64,000 bases of DNA from Oscillospiraceae bacterium. Lineage in GTDB: Bacteria > Bacillota > Clostridia > Oscillospirales > Oscillospiraceae. The stretch is taken from positions 1 through 64,000 of the forward strand of contig JAISKH010000026.1 of NCBI GenBank assembly GCA_031261325.1, given 5' to 3'. The position numbers were made by a program, and so were the translations under genes. Shown in pieces: positions 7,831 to 16,445 of the stretch. Each line of letters opens with the position of its first letter. The first letter of the stretch is position 1. The notes under the pieces are model-generated. The model was not told the origin of the DNA, searched no databases, and saw only the letters and a list, made by a program, of their open reading frames with translations.

Positions 7831-8741
7831 ACCCTGATATGCGCGTAACCATTGCGGGAGTAGAGTTTAAGAACCCTGTCGTCACCGCTTCGGGCACATT
7901 TGGGTTCGGGCGCGAGTACGGTGAATTTTACGATTTGTCGGAGCTTGGCGGGATTTGCGTCAAGGGGTTGACGCCGCTGCCGCGACTCGGAAACGCGACA
8001 CCGCGCGTTGCGGAAACGCCGTCGGGCATGCTCAACGCCGTCGGTTTGCAGAACCCCGGGGTTGACGCGTTTATCGCGAACGAGTTGCCGAACCTGCGCA
8101 AATTCGACACGCGCGTAATCGCAAATATTTCCGGCGGCACCGTCGCGGAGTACGGCGAGATGTGCGAAAAACTCTCGGCGGCGGGCGTTGACATGATTGA
8201 GCTAAACGTCTCGTGCCCGAACGTGAAAGCGGGCGGGTTGCACTTCGGCACCTCGACCGAATCGGTCAGTTCCGTTGTGCGGGAAGCAAAAATGCGCTCA
8301 ACGGTGCCGATTATTGTTAAGCTTTCGCCGAACGTGACTAGCATCGCGGACATTGCGCGCGCGTGCGAGGATTCGGGCGCGGACGCGCTTTCGCTCATCA
8401 ACACGATTCTCGGCATGCGCATCGACACGCGTACGCGCCGACCTGTGCTGGCGAACAACGTCGGCGGGTTGTCGGGACCCGCGATATTCCCAGTCGCGGT
8501 GCGCATGGTGTGGCAAACCCGTTGCGCCGTAAGGATTCCGATTATCGGTATGGGCGGAATTGCGACGGGCGACAACGCGGTTGAGATGCTGCTAGCAGGT
8601 GCGAACATGGTCGCCGTTGGCACCGCGAGCTTCGTTGACCCGCTTGCGCCGCTGAAAGTGCGCGACGGCATTGAAAAGTACTTGCGGCAGAACGAAATCG
8701 GCTCCGTTTCGGAGCTTTGCGGAGGTGTGCTTCTAAATTGA
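7827..8741 (+). CDS. pyrD: Dihydroorotate dehydrogenase, class 1B catalytic subunit
   Basis: A 304-residue FMN enzyme oxidising dihydroorotate to orotate. The catalytic base is Cys130 in ELNVSCPNVK, as in class 1B enzymes. The FMN-binding and substrate stretches VTASGTFGFG, GLQNPGVD, NTILGMRID and IIGMGGIATG are in order. The start overlaps pyrK (ATGA), and a TTG start for the next gene overlaps this stop, so the set is translationally coupled. No other pyr genes are in the window. Confidence 0.96.
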   Translation: MNPDMRVTIAGVEFKNPVVTASGTFGFGREYGEFYDLSELGGICVKGLTPLPRLGNATPRVAETPSGMLNAVGLQNPGVDAFIANELPNLRKFDTRVIANISGGTVAEYGEMCEKLSAAGVDMIELNVSCPNVKAGGLHFGTSTESVSSVVREAKMRSTVPIIVKLSPNVTSIADIARACEDSGADALSLINTILGMRIDTRTRRPVLANNVGGLSGPAIFPVAVRMVWQTRCAVRIPIIGMGGIATGDNAVEMLLAGANMVAVGTASFVDPLAPLKVRDGIEKYLRQNEIGSVSELCGGVLLN

Positions 8742-9760
8742 GTGAGATTTACATAATTCGGCACGCGGAGGCGGAGGGTAACCTCTACCGCCGTATTCAC
8801 GGGCATTATGACAGCCTTGTAACTGAACGCGGGCTGCGGCAAATTGCCGATTTGGGGCGCAGATTTGAGGGCAAGAGGTTTGACGCGATTTACTCAAGCG
8901 ACCTATTCAGAACTCAAAAAACCGCTTCGGTTCTTGCGGAGCTGCATAACCTGAAGATTCAAACTACGCCGGATTTGCGCGAGATTAACATGGGTGCGTG
9001 GGAGGACTTGCCGTTCGGCGAGATTGAACGCGAGTCACCGCAACTGTTGCACGCCTTTAACAACGACCCGTGGAATTGGGCGACGGACGGAAGCGAAGCT
9101 TTCGACGACGTGGCGGAGCGCGTGGCGCGCGCTGTGGTTGCGATTGCTGACGATGCGGAAAACCGAATCGGTTCAAACGCTGTGATTGCAATATTTACGC
9201 ATGGAGTTGCGCTGCGCTCGTTCGTCAGCGGGCTGCACGGGATTACCACAACCGAGGGGCTGAAAACGATTCCGCACTCCGACAACACTTCCGTCACGCG
9301 GCTCACGTTTGGCGGCGGCGCGGTCAGGCTTGATTATTACGGCGACAACTCGCACTTGGCGGCGGAAAACTCTACTCTCGCAAAGCAAAAGTGGTGGCGC
9401 GCACGCGCGAGCGAGGGCGGAAACAGCGACTTCAATATCCGATTTGTGCCCGACGGCGACGAGCGCGTTGACGCGCTGCTCGGTGAACGGCGCGTCGGAT
9501 TCCTGACGCTCGACATGAGCGAGGGTGCGGAGTGCGGGGTCGGCACGCTTGCGCACTTCGAGTTGGACGAAACGCACCGTGGGGTGGGCATGGGCGTGCA
9601 GTTAATCGGGCAAGCCGTTTCAACGTTCCGAAGGCTCGGGCGCGGCACGCTTGAGACGCTGCCGACTGACGAGCCGTCGCGCGGGTTCCTCGCTTACCAT
9701 GGCTTCAAGCCGCAAACCGATTCGGTTAAACTTGCTCTGAATATTAAGGTGTCGCTGTGA
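8738..9760 (+). CDS. Histidine phosphatase-GNAT acetyltransferase fusion
   Basis: A 340-residue two-domain protein. Residues 1 to about 210 are a phosphoglycerate-mutase-like histidine phosphatase: RHAEAEGN near the start, the second arginine in YSSDLFRTQKTA, the acid in LREINMGAWE and the second histidine in FTHGVALRSFV are all kept. Residues about 225-340 are a GNAT N-acetyltransferase with the acetyl-CoA motif THRGVGMGVQLIGQA and a late FLAYHGFKP. TTG 8738 was chosen because GGAGGTG lies 10 bases upstream and the next residues are the phosphatase beta-strand. Substrates are unknown; overlap with pyrD may be convenience rather than function. Confidence 0.88.
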   Translation: MSEIYIIRHAEAEGNLYRRIHGHYDSLVTERGLRQIADLGRRFEGKRFDAIYSSDLFRTQKTASVLAELHNLKIQTTPDLREINMGAWEDLPFGEIERESPQLLHAFNNDPWNWATDGSEAFDDVAERVARAVVAIADDAENRIGSNAVIAIFTHGVALRSFVSGLHGITTTEGLKTIPHSDNTSVTRLTFGGGAVRLDYYGDNSHLAAENSTLAKQKWWRARASEGGNSDFNIRFVPDGDERVDALLGERRVGFLTLDMSEGAECGVGTLAHFELDETHRGVGMGVQLIGQAVSTFRRLGRGTLETLPTDEPSRGFLAYHGFKPQTDSVKLALNIKVSL

Positions 9761-11601
9761 AATATAAGGATTTTCTGCCAATCTCGCGCGACGAAATGAT
9801 TGCGCGCGGGTGGTATTATTATGACTTTCTCGTCGTTACGGGCGACGCTTATGTTGACCACCCGAGCTTTGGCGCGACCGTAATCGCGCGCGTTTTGGAG
9901 GCGGACGGGTTCCGCGTAGCGATTTTGGCGCAACCGAAATGGACCGATGCGGCGGATTTTGCCGCGATGGGCAGACCGCGTTACGCGGTGCTCGTCGGAG
10001 CGGGCAACCTCGATTCGATGGTTGCGAAGTACACGGCGGCGAAAAAAACGCGAAGCGAGGACTTTTACTCGCCGGGCAAGCAGGCGGGGCTTCGTCCCGA
10101 CCGCGCGAGCATCACCTACGCCGTGCGCGCCCGCGAAGCGTTCCCCGAATTGCCAATTATTGTCGGCGGATTGGAAGCGTCGCTGCGGCGATTCGCGCAC
10201 TACGATTACTGGGACGACAAGGTGCGCCGCCCGATTATTTTCGACTGCAAGGCGGACCTATTGACCTACGGAATGGGCGAAACGGCTACGCGCGAGATTG
10301 CCCGCCGCCTGTCAAAAGGCGAAGCTGTAACGGAATTGACCGACATTCGCGGCACGGCGTTTATCGCGCGCGACACGGACGCGGCGCGGTTTCCTTTCGT
10401 TGAGTGCGCGTCGTTTGAGCAGGTTTCGAGCGACAAGCGCGCATACGCGGAGGCGAACATGACGCAGTACGATGAGCACGACCCCGTGCGCGGACGCGCT
10501 GTGGCGCAACGGGTTGCGGGGCGTGTGATGATTGTTAACCCGCCGTCGATGCCGCTGACGACGGAGGAGTTCGACCGCGTTTCGGAGTTGCCTTACATGC
10601 GCGAGCCGCACCCGAGTTACGCGGAGCGCGGCGGTGTGCCCGCGATAGAAGAGGTTAAATTCTCCGTGATTCACAACCGCGGGTGCTTTGGCGCGTGTAA
10701 CTTTTGCTCGCTTGCGTTCCATCAGGGACGCATGGTGACGGCGCGCAGTCACGCGTCGCTCGTACATGAAGTGGAAGAAATTGTAAAGATGCCCGACTTC
10801 AAGGGCTATATTCACGACGTCGGAGGTCCGACGGCGAACTTCCGCCGCCCGTCGTGCAAGAAGCAACTAAAGGATGGGCTGTGTGTCGGGAAAAACTGCC
10901 TTACGCCCACGCCTTGCGGCAACCTGGACGCGGACCACACGGACTATTTGTTGTTGCTGCGCAAGCTCGCGGCGGTTCCCGGCGTGAAAAAAGTGTTCGT
11001 GCGTTCGGGTATTCGATTTGATTATTTGCTGCTCGATAAAAACGGCGAGTTCTTCCCCGAGCTTGTCAAAAACCACATATCGGGTCAACTCAAGGTCGCG
11101 CCCGAGCATTGCATAGACAGCGTTCTCGACTACATGGGTAAGCCGCCGAACGCTGTCTACAACAGATTTATGGAAAAATATGTAAAGTTAAACGAGCGAT
11201 ACGGTAAGCAGCAATTTCTGGTGCCGTACCTGATTTCGTCGCACCCGGGCAGCTCGCTCGCGGACGCGGTTACACTTGCTGAATATTTGCACAAAACGGG
11301 GCGGCAACCGGAACAGGTGCAGGACTTTTACCCGACGCCGGGCACGCTTTCGACGTGCATGTTCTACACGGGAATTGACCCGCGCACGATGGAGCCGGTT
11401 TACGTGCCGAAAACGCCGCGCGAGAAGTCGCAGCAACGCGCGCTGCTGCAATGGCGCAGACCCGAAAAGCGGCGCGTGGTAATCGAAGCGCTGAAAGCAG
11501 CGGGGCGCGAGGACCTAATCGGGTTCGGAAAGCATTGCTTGGTGCGACCTGACAGCCCGCCGAAGGGCGGTAAGCGAAAAGTTAAAGGAGGTAATACATA
11601 G
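9757..11601 (+). CDS. YgiQ family radical SAM protein
   Basis: A 614-residue cytoplasmic protein of the YgiQ/UPF0313 family. The radical SAM cluster motif is CFGACNFC (Cys310, 314, 317) after HNRG. A B12-binding-like N-terminal region (DYWDDKVRRP, GGLEASLRRFAHYDY) precedes it, and the C-terminal RTPREKSQQRALLQW-like family tail (here PKTPREKSQQRALLQW) is present. The GTG start overlaps the preceding stop (GTGA) and gives the family N-terminus FLPISRDEM. Length is normal. The biochemical reaction of this family is not established to my knowledge. Confidence 0.93.
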   Translation: MKYKDFLPISRDEMIARGWYYYDFLVVTGDAYVDHPSFGATVIARVLEADGFRVAILAQPKWTDAADFAAMGRPRYAVLVGAGNLDSMVAKYTAAKKTRSEDFYSPGKQAGLRPDRASITYAVRAREAFPELPIIVGGLEASLRRFAHYDYWDDKVRRPIIFDCKADLLTYGMGETATREIARRLSKGEAVTELTDIRGTAFIARDTDAARFPFVECASFEQVSSDKRAYAEANMTQYDEHDPVRGRAVAQRVAGRVMIVNPPSMPLTTEEFDRVSELPYMREPHPSYAERGGVPAIEEVKFSVIHNRGCFGACNFCSLAFHQGRMVTARSHASLVHEVEEIVKMPDFKGYIHDVGGPTANFRRPSCKKQLKDGLCVGKNCLTPTPCGNLDADHTDYLLLLRKLAAVPGVKKVFVRSGIRFDYLLLDKNGEFFPELVKNHISGQLKVAPEHCIDSVLDYMGKPPNAVYNRFMEKYVKLNERYGKQQFLVPYLISSHPGSSLADAVTLAEYLHKTGRQPEQVQDFYPTPGTLSTCMFYTGIDPRTMEPVYVPKTPREKSQQRALLQWRRPEKRRVVIEALKAAGREDLIGFGKHCLVRPDSPPKGGKRKVKGGNT

Positions 11602-11672
11602 AAAGTCAAAAAGGACTGAGCGTAAGTGAACGAAATTGAGAAGCAAATATTTAATTTAAGGTGGCTATTAAG

Positions 11673-12509
11673 ATGGAAATAGTTGGTTTGAATGTAAAGA
11701 ACAAAAGTTGTGGAGAGGGTGTTATTGTCAAGCATCAGAAAGGCGCTTCAGGACAGGAGTACGTATTTGTTGAATTTAATAGATTAAAAGACCCAAAGCA
11801 ATTTCAATATCCGGAGGCATTTGAAAATTACCTTACATGTGAAAAAAGTGTGCATGATGCGATAATGGAATTGTTGAGTAAAAAGAGATTTGCGGCACAA
11901 GCAAATTTGCCTAATGTTTCAAAGAAAGAAAATCGAGTAATTAATTTTTTTGAGGATAGCACTCCGAGGACGGTATATGTCTACACCCAGCATTGCGTGT
12001 GCGTTAAATGTTCACGAGACAAAAGAAGAAACTTCGAGGATGTAGCGATAATAGTGCCTGTACTCAAGAGATTGAGAAAAGCTAAAGTGTTAGCGTCCTT
12101 GTGTAAAAATTGTGATAAAATTTACGTAAGAAAAACAGAATTATTGAATGTAGAGAAAAAAGTGGGTAAGCTTTTATTGCGCAGGGAAAGTTCTGGGATG
12201 GGTGGTAAAGGTCGGTATGGGTCGTTAGCGCCTGAATCAGTATTACACCTTTGGGGCTATAACGTGAACAATGATAATGGTCCGGATAAAGAGGAACGTC
12301 AAATGATAATAGCGTTTATAATTGACCGTAAGATATTAACGCGTTATGAAATAGTTGAACACCTCAGATGGTTAATAGATACTCGTAGTCGGCAATGGGA
12401 AATTTATAGCGACGCAATTAAAAGCTGGGAAAACGATGTAGAAATTACATTTAATTACAATATGGATGAGCTAACTACATACAAAAATATTGAGTTGAAG
12501 TGGAAGTAG
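11673..12509 (+). CDS. Hypothetical protein, AT-rich, putative zinc-binding
   Basis: A 278-residue protein I do not recognise. The first 50 residues (GEGVIVKHQ, then VFVEFNR and FQYPEAFENYL) resemble a small beta-barrel module seen at the start of various bacterial proteins of mobile regions. The middle has two Cys pairs (CVKC and CKNC) spaced like a treble-clef or ribbon zinc site. The C-terminal third (ERQMIIAFIIDRKILTRYEIVEHLRWLI) looks helical. ATG 11673 has AAGGTGG 8 bases upstream. The gene is visibly AT-rich, with AAA/ATA/TTA-heavy codons unlike its GC-rich neighbours, which suggests recent transfer. No mobile-element genes flank it. Confidence 0.7.
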   Translation: MEIVGLNVKNKSCGEGVIVKHQKGASGQEYVFVEFNRLKDPKQFQYPEAFENYLTCEKSVHDAIMELLSKKRFAAQANLPNVSKKENRVINFFEDSTPRTVYVYTQHCVCVKCSRDKRRNFEDVAIIVPVLKRLRKAKVLASLCKNCDKIYVRKTELLNVEKKVGKLLLRRESSGMGGKGRYGSLAPESVLHLWGYNVNNDNGPDKEERQMIIAFIIDRKILTRYEIVEHLRWLIDTRSRQWEIYSDAIKSWENDVEITFNYNMDELTTYKNIELKWK

Positions 12510-12541
12510 GAACTGATATGCGGTGAAAAATTCCATTTATG

Positions 12542-13024
12542 CTACCCTTTCATACTGAGCGATTCGTCGCCGAAAATCCAGTCGCGGACGGGTATGACCG
12601 TGTACTCGTCAGCCGAGACGCGGCAGACGACCTTTGTAATTCCCGCGTTGATAATCAGTCGGCGGCACATGGAGCAGGACGTTGTGTCCGCAAGCAAGTC
12701 GTTCGTTTTGCTGTTGCGACCAGAGAGGTAGAGCGTTGCGCCAATCATGGCGCGGCGCGAGGCGGAAATTATGGCGTTCGCCTCCGCGTGGACGCTGCGG
12801 CACAGCTCATAGCGTTCGCCCGACGGGATATTCAGCTTATCGCGCGTGCACACGCCGAGGTCCATGCAGTTTTTGCGACCGCGCGGCGCGCCGTTGTAGC
12901 CCGTAGACACAATTTCGTCGTTCAGCACGATGATTGCGCCGTATTTGCGCCGCATACAGGTGGAGCGCTCAAGCACGGTTTCGGCTATGTCGAGATAGTA
13001 ATTTTCCTTGTCGCGTCTTGCCAT
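12542..13024 (-). CDS. Deoxycytidylate (dCMP) deaminase
   Basis: A 160-residue zinc deaminase that converts dCMP to dUMP for thymidylate synthesis. The zinc and catalytic motif is HAEANAI, followed by the second motif SCSMCRRLI with both zinc cysteines. The N-terminus RSTCMRRKYGAIIV and the STGYNGAPRGRKNC loop are characteristic of the ComEB/dCMP deaminase family. GGAGGT lies just upstream of the ATG. It converges with the AT-rich gene and diverges from the aldo/keto reductase. Confidence 0.94.
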   Translation of the reverse strand: MARRDKENYYLDIAETVLERSTCMRRKYGAIIVLNDEIVSTGYNGAPRGRKNCMDLGVCTRDKLNIPSGERYELCRSVHAEANAIISASRRAMIGATLYLSGRNSKTNDLLADTTSCSMCRRLIINAGITKVVCRVSADEYTVIPVRDWIFGDESLSMKG

Positions 13025-13072
13025 GGCGATTACCTCCGAAAGTAAGAATTTTATGACTATTGCCGATAAATA

Positions 13073-13100
13073 TTGACGTTATTCTACAACATTTTATAGT
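13073..13100 (+). promoter_or_regulatory. Aldo/keto reductase promoter
   Basis: TTGACG (13073-13078), 16-base spacer, TATAGT (13095-13100), ending 44 bases before the chosen start. Confidence 0.6.
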
Positions 13101-13144
13101 AAAACGCAATACATTTCATGTATTGGAAAATAGGGGGAGAGTTT

Positions 13145-14332
13145 ATGCAATACAGGAAAGACGCGAGGAGCGGGAACGAGCTGTCGGCATTGGGGTTCGG
13201 ATGCATGAGATTCCCGCGCGGGCGGACGATGCAGACCGACACGGCGGCGACGGAGCGGCTGATTGTCGAAGCTGTCGAGCGCGGGGTCAATTACTTTGAC
13301 ACGGCATATATCTACCCCGGGAGCGAGGAGATTTTCGGCGACATTCTCGCGCGGACGGGATTGCGCGACCGTGTGTTTATCGCGACGAAACTGCCGCTGC
13401 AAAAGTGCCACAGGACGGAGGATTTTGACGCGCTGTTCGCGACGCAGCTTGAGAGGTTGCGGACCGACCATGTGGATTATTACCTCATGCACAACCTGTC
13501 GGGTTCTTCGATTTGGGAGAGCCTGTGCGGACTCGGCATTGAGCGATGGCTCGCGGAGAAAAAAGCTTCGGGCGCGATTCGCAATGTCGGGTTTTCGTTC
13601 CACGGGACGCAGGGCGAGTTCCTGAAGCTGCTGGACATGTATGACTGGGATTTTTGCCAGATTCAATACAACTACATGAACGAGAATTATCAGGCGGGCA
13701 AGGCGGGCTTGAAGCGCGCGAGCGAGAAAGGACTGCCTGTCATAATCATGGAGCCGAACCTCGGCGGGAAGCTCGCGAGCGGGTTGCCGAAGCGCGCGGA
13801 GGAAGCTTTTCGCGCGGCGGACAGTAAGCGCACGCCCGCGTCATGGAGCTTCCGTTGGCTGTGGAATCAGCCGGAGGTGACAGTCGTGCTGTCGGGCATG
13901 GACAGCCTTGCACAGTTGGAGGACAACTGCGACACGGCGGAGGACGCGACTGTCGGCGCGCTTTCGGAGCGTGAGCTTGCGGTTTACGAGCCTGTGCGCG
14001 CGGCGTTCCGCGAGACTTACAAGGTGCCGTGCACGGGGTGCAATTACTGTATGCCGTGCCCGCAGGGGGTCAATATCCCGGGGTGCTTCGCGGCTTACAA
14101 TATGTCGTTCGCGGTGGGGCTTGTCTCGGGGTTGCAGCAGTATATCACGAGCATCGGCGCGACGGACCCGCGCAAGAACTACAGCGCGCGGCGATGCGTA
14201 AAGTGCGGCAAATGCGAAAAGCAATGCCCCCAGCACATCGAAATATCGAAGCACTTGGAGGCAGTAGGTCGGCGCATGGAACCGTGGTGGCTGCGCGCGG
14301 GCTTGAAAGTCGCGCTTAAGCTAATGCGCTAA
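13145..14332 (+). CDS. Aldo/keto reductase with C-terminal 4Fe-4S domain
   Basis: A 395-residue oxidoreductase. Residues 1 to about 280 form the aldo/keto reductase barrel with the catalytic D and Y in YFDTAYIYPGSE, the lysine in FIATKLPL and the histidine in DYYLMHNL. The C-terminus carries ferredoxin-like cysteines: CTGCNYCMPCPQGVNIPGC and CVKCGKCEKQCPQHIEI, typical of the clostridial ferredoxin-containing branch. ATG 13145 follows AGGGGGAGA at a normal distance; an ATG at 13118 lacks a ribosome site. The last four bases overlap the convergent acyltransferase gene. Substrate is unknown. Confidence 0.92.
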   Translation: MQYRKDARSGNELSALGFGCMRFPRGRTMQTDTAATERLIVEAVERGVNYFDTAYIYPGSEEIFGDILARTGLRDRVFIATKLPLQKCHRTEDFDALFATQLERLRTDHVDYYLMHNLSGSSIWESLCGLGIERWLAEKKASGAIRNVGFSFHGTQGEFLKLLDMYDWDFCQIQYNYMNENYQAGKAGLKRASEKGLPVIIMEPNLGGKLASGLPKRAEEAFRAADSKRTPASWSFRWLWNQPEVTVVLSGMDSLAQLEDNCDTAEDATVGALSERELAVYEPVRAAFRETYKVPCTGCNYCMPCPQGVNIPGCFAAYNMSFAVGLVSGLQQYITSIGATDPRKNYSARRCVKCGKCEKQCPQHIEISKHLEAVGRRMEPWWLRAGLKVALKLMR

Positions 14333-15582
14333 TTCGCGTTTGCGAGATTGGGCTTGCCTGTAAATTCGTACAGCTCCTCTGTGGCGAGGGCGATTTTCGT
14401 GACGGCGAAGTCGCGCCCTTGCGGGTAAATATACAGCGTGTCCGTCGCGGTGTTAAGGTCGATGCAGTCCGCGCGGCGGTGCTTGTAGTCGTATTCGATG
14501 TGGCACGAATACAGCGAGCGCGGTTTCCAAGTTTCCTCATATGGCTCGCCGCGATAAGTGCCCTTAAGAGTGAAACCGTCCATGTTGTGACACAGCTCCG
14601 CTTCGCCGAGTTCCTTGAAGCCGCGCGTGTTCGGCAAAGAATCGACGATTGCGCTGACTTTCAGGGAATATGTACCCTCGCGAATCTCGCGGCGCACATT
14701 CTCGCGCTCCCACTCGTACCAGTCGGGAATGTGCGAGAAGCGCGTTACGCCGTTGACGGCGGAAAGCTCCCCGTATTGCGACATGTTCCACCGCTGTCCG
14801 CACACCTGACACCACAGCTCGTCCCGCACGGAGCTCATGCGGTACTCGGCGCCGCACTCGGGGCATTGATACAGCACCTTGTGCAGACCGCGCGCGCGGT
14901 CCGTGTGCGGAATCTTAACCTGCCTGTCGCGCTGCCACGCGAAGTCGTCGTACTTAAACGCCGCTCTCAGGCGGGTGTTAATCTCGTCCACGGTGAGCGA
15001 CTTGGTTTCCTCCGGCGTGAAGAGCAGGCGCAGCTCTGACTCAAGGTGGGACGCGCCGCGACCCTTTTCGCCCCAGAACGGAGCCTGTACATGGTGCCCG
15101 TGCATGATGAGCGTGACGACGGGTATACCGAGCAGGCGGATAAACTTGCCGACGGAATTGGGCAGTACGGCGGACGTTCCGCAGAGGGAATACCGCGCCT
15201 CCGGGAACATGACGACAATATCGCCGTTGTTCTTCGCGTGAATCATGTTCTTGACGAGCAGAGTGCTGTTGACGAACTTGCGGTTGCCGATTGCGCCGAC
15301 GCGCCGCAGCAGCCACTCCATGTGCAGGAAGCCGTCAATGGCGACGACGTAATTCGCGCGGTGCGGGAAGATTGCCGCCGTCATAATCTTGAAGTCAAGA
15401 AACGAATTGTGGTTGCAGAGCAGGAGGTACGGCGGCTTAATGCCCGCCATTCCCGTTTTCTTAATCTTGGCGCGGCGCGCCCACTTTGACGGGAAGCTGA
15501 CCGCCCACGTCACGGGCGTGAGATAACGCTTTTGCCGCTTGGGTTTTTTGACCATGTCAAACCGTTTGAAATCACCAATCAT
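14329..15582 (-). CDS. PlsC-like acyltransferase with zinc-ribbon domain
   Basis: A 417-residue protein. Residues about 40-230 are a 1-acylglycerol-3-phosphate acyltransferase domain: NHNSFLD (the HxxxxD catalytic pair) and FPEARYS (acyl acceptor motif). Around residue 270 a zinc ribbon follows (CPECGAEYR, then CQVCGQRW), and the last 120 residues are of unknown fold. ATG 15582 was chosen because AAGGA lies upstream and because a strong minus-strand promoter would initiate near 15663, downstream of the more distant in-frame starts. Probably acts on lysophospholipid at the membrane; the ribbon's role is unknown. Confidence 0.85.
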   Translation of the reverse strand: MIGDFKRFDMVKKPKRQKRYLTPVTWAVSFPSKWARRAKIKKTGMAGIKPPYLLLCNHNSFLDFKIMTAAIFPHRANYVVAIDGFLHMEWLLRRVGAIGNRKFVNSTLLVKNMIHAKNNGDIVVMFPEARYSLCGTSAVLPNSVGKFIRLLGIPVVTLIMHGHHVQAPFWGEKGRGASHLESELRLLFTPEETKSLTVDEINTRLRAAFKYDDFAWQRDRQVKIPHTDRARGLHKVLYQCPECGAEYRMSSVRDELWCQVCGQRWNMSQYGELSAVNGVTRFSHIPDWYEWERENVRREIREGTYSLKVSAIVDSLPNTRGFKELGEAELCHNMDGFTLKGTYRGEPYEETWKPRSLYSCHIEYDYKHRRADCIDLNTATDTLYIYPQGRDFAVTKIALATEELYEFTGKPNLANAN

Positions 15583-15669
15583 AATGCATGTCCAATCCTT
15601 ACAGTAAACCGTATTTTTAGTAACAATCCGTTGCTGCTTTGCGTGCGTGGTGTAACACCACATAATGCG

Positions 15670-15698
15670 ATTATATACGGATATGCCCCGCGCGTCAA
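15670..15698 (-). promoter_or_regulatory. Acyltransferase gene promoter
   Basis: Minus strand TTGACG (15698-15693), 17-base spacer, TATAAT (15675-15670). It lies back-to-back with the deoC promoter; the two -35 boxes are nine bases apart. Confidence 0.75.
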
Positions 15699-15707
15699 CC
15701 ATAAAAC

Positions 15708-15736
15708 TTGACATAATTGGCGGAATGTTGTATTGT
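15708..15736 (+). promoter_or_regulatory. deoC-udp-upp operon promoter
   Basis: TTGACA (15708-15713), 17-base spacer, TATTGT (15731-15736), ending 37 bases before the deoC ATG. Confidence 0.75.
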
Positions 15737-15773
15737 TTTCAGGTGAATTTACGTCCGAATTGAGAGGTGCATT

Positions 15774-16445
15774 ATGGAGAAGTCGGAGATTTACGCAAAA
15801 ATCGACCACACGCTACTGAAACCGACGGCGACGCTCGCGCAGATTTTGACGCTGTGCGGCGAGGCGGAGCGGCTGCGCATGGCGAGCGTTTGTATTCCGC
15901 CGACTTATATTGCGCGTGCGCGTCAGGCGTTTCCGAAGCTGCGCATCGGCACGGTTGTCGGGTTCCCGCTCGGTTATCACGCGGCGGAGATTAAGGCGGC
16001 GGAAGCGCGGTTCGCGCTCGAGGACGGCGCGGACGAGGTGGACGCTGTTGTGAACGTCGGCGACGTTAAAAACGGGGACTTCGACGCTGTGAGCCGCGAG
16101 GTTGCGCTGCTGCGCGAGGTGACGCGGGGGAAAACGCTTAAGCTGATTGTTGAGACGTGTTACCTGACGGAGGACGAAAAGATTGCGCTGTGCGAGATTG
16201 TCACGGCGCGCGGCGTGGATTATATCAAGACCTCAACGGGGTTCGGAAGCGGCGTTGCCAACTCGGGCGCGACGCTTGAGGACATTGAGCTGTTTCGGCG
16301 GCATATCGGCGAAAACGTGAAGATTAAGGCTTCGGGCGGGATTCGGACGCGAGCGGCGATTGAGGCGTTTATACTCGCGGGTTGCGACAGAATCGGGTGC
16401 AGCTCCGCCGTAGTCGCGCTCGGCGACGGGAATGAGGGAGACTGA
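15774..16445 (+). CDS. deoC: Deoxyribose-phosphate aldolase
   Basis: A 223-residue class I aldolase that cleaves 2-deoxyribose-5-phosphate to glyceraldehyde-3-phosphate and acetaldehyde. The Schiff-base lysine lies in DYIKTSTGF, the second lysine in VKIKASGGIR, and the N-terminus has IDHTLLKP. Start has GAGAGG upstream. First gene of a three-gene nucleoside salvage operon; the next ATG follows its stop directly. Confidence 0.97.
   Translation: MEKSEIYAKIDHTLLKPTATLAQILTLCGEAERLRMASVCIPPTYIARARQAFPKLRIGTVVGFPLGYHAAEIKAAEARFALEDGADEVDAVVNVGDVKNGDFDAVSREVALLREVTRGKTLKLIVETCYLTEDEKIALCEIVTARGVDYIKTSTGFGSGVANSGATLEDIELFRRHIGENVKIKASGGIRTRAAIEAFILAGCDRIGCSSAVVALGDGNEGD

Noticed and set aside
15583..15714. 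Longer N-terminus for the acyltransferase
   Set aside because: It would start upstream of the mapped-by-eye promoter's initiation point and adds non-family sequence.
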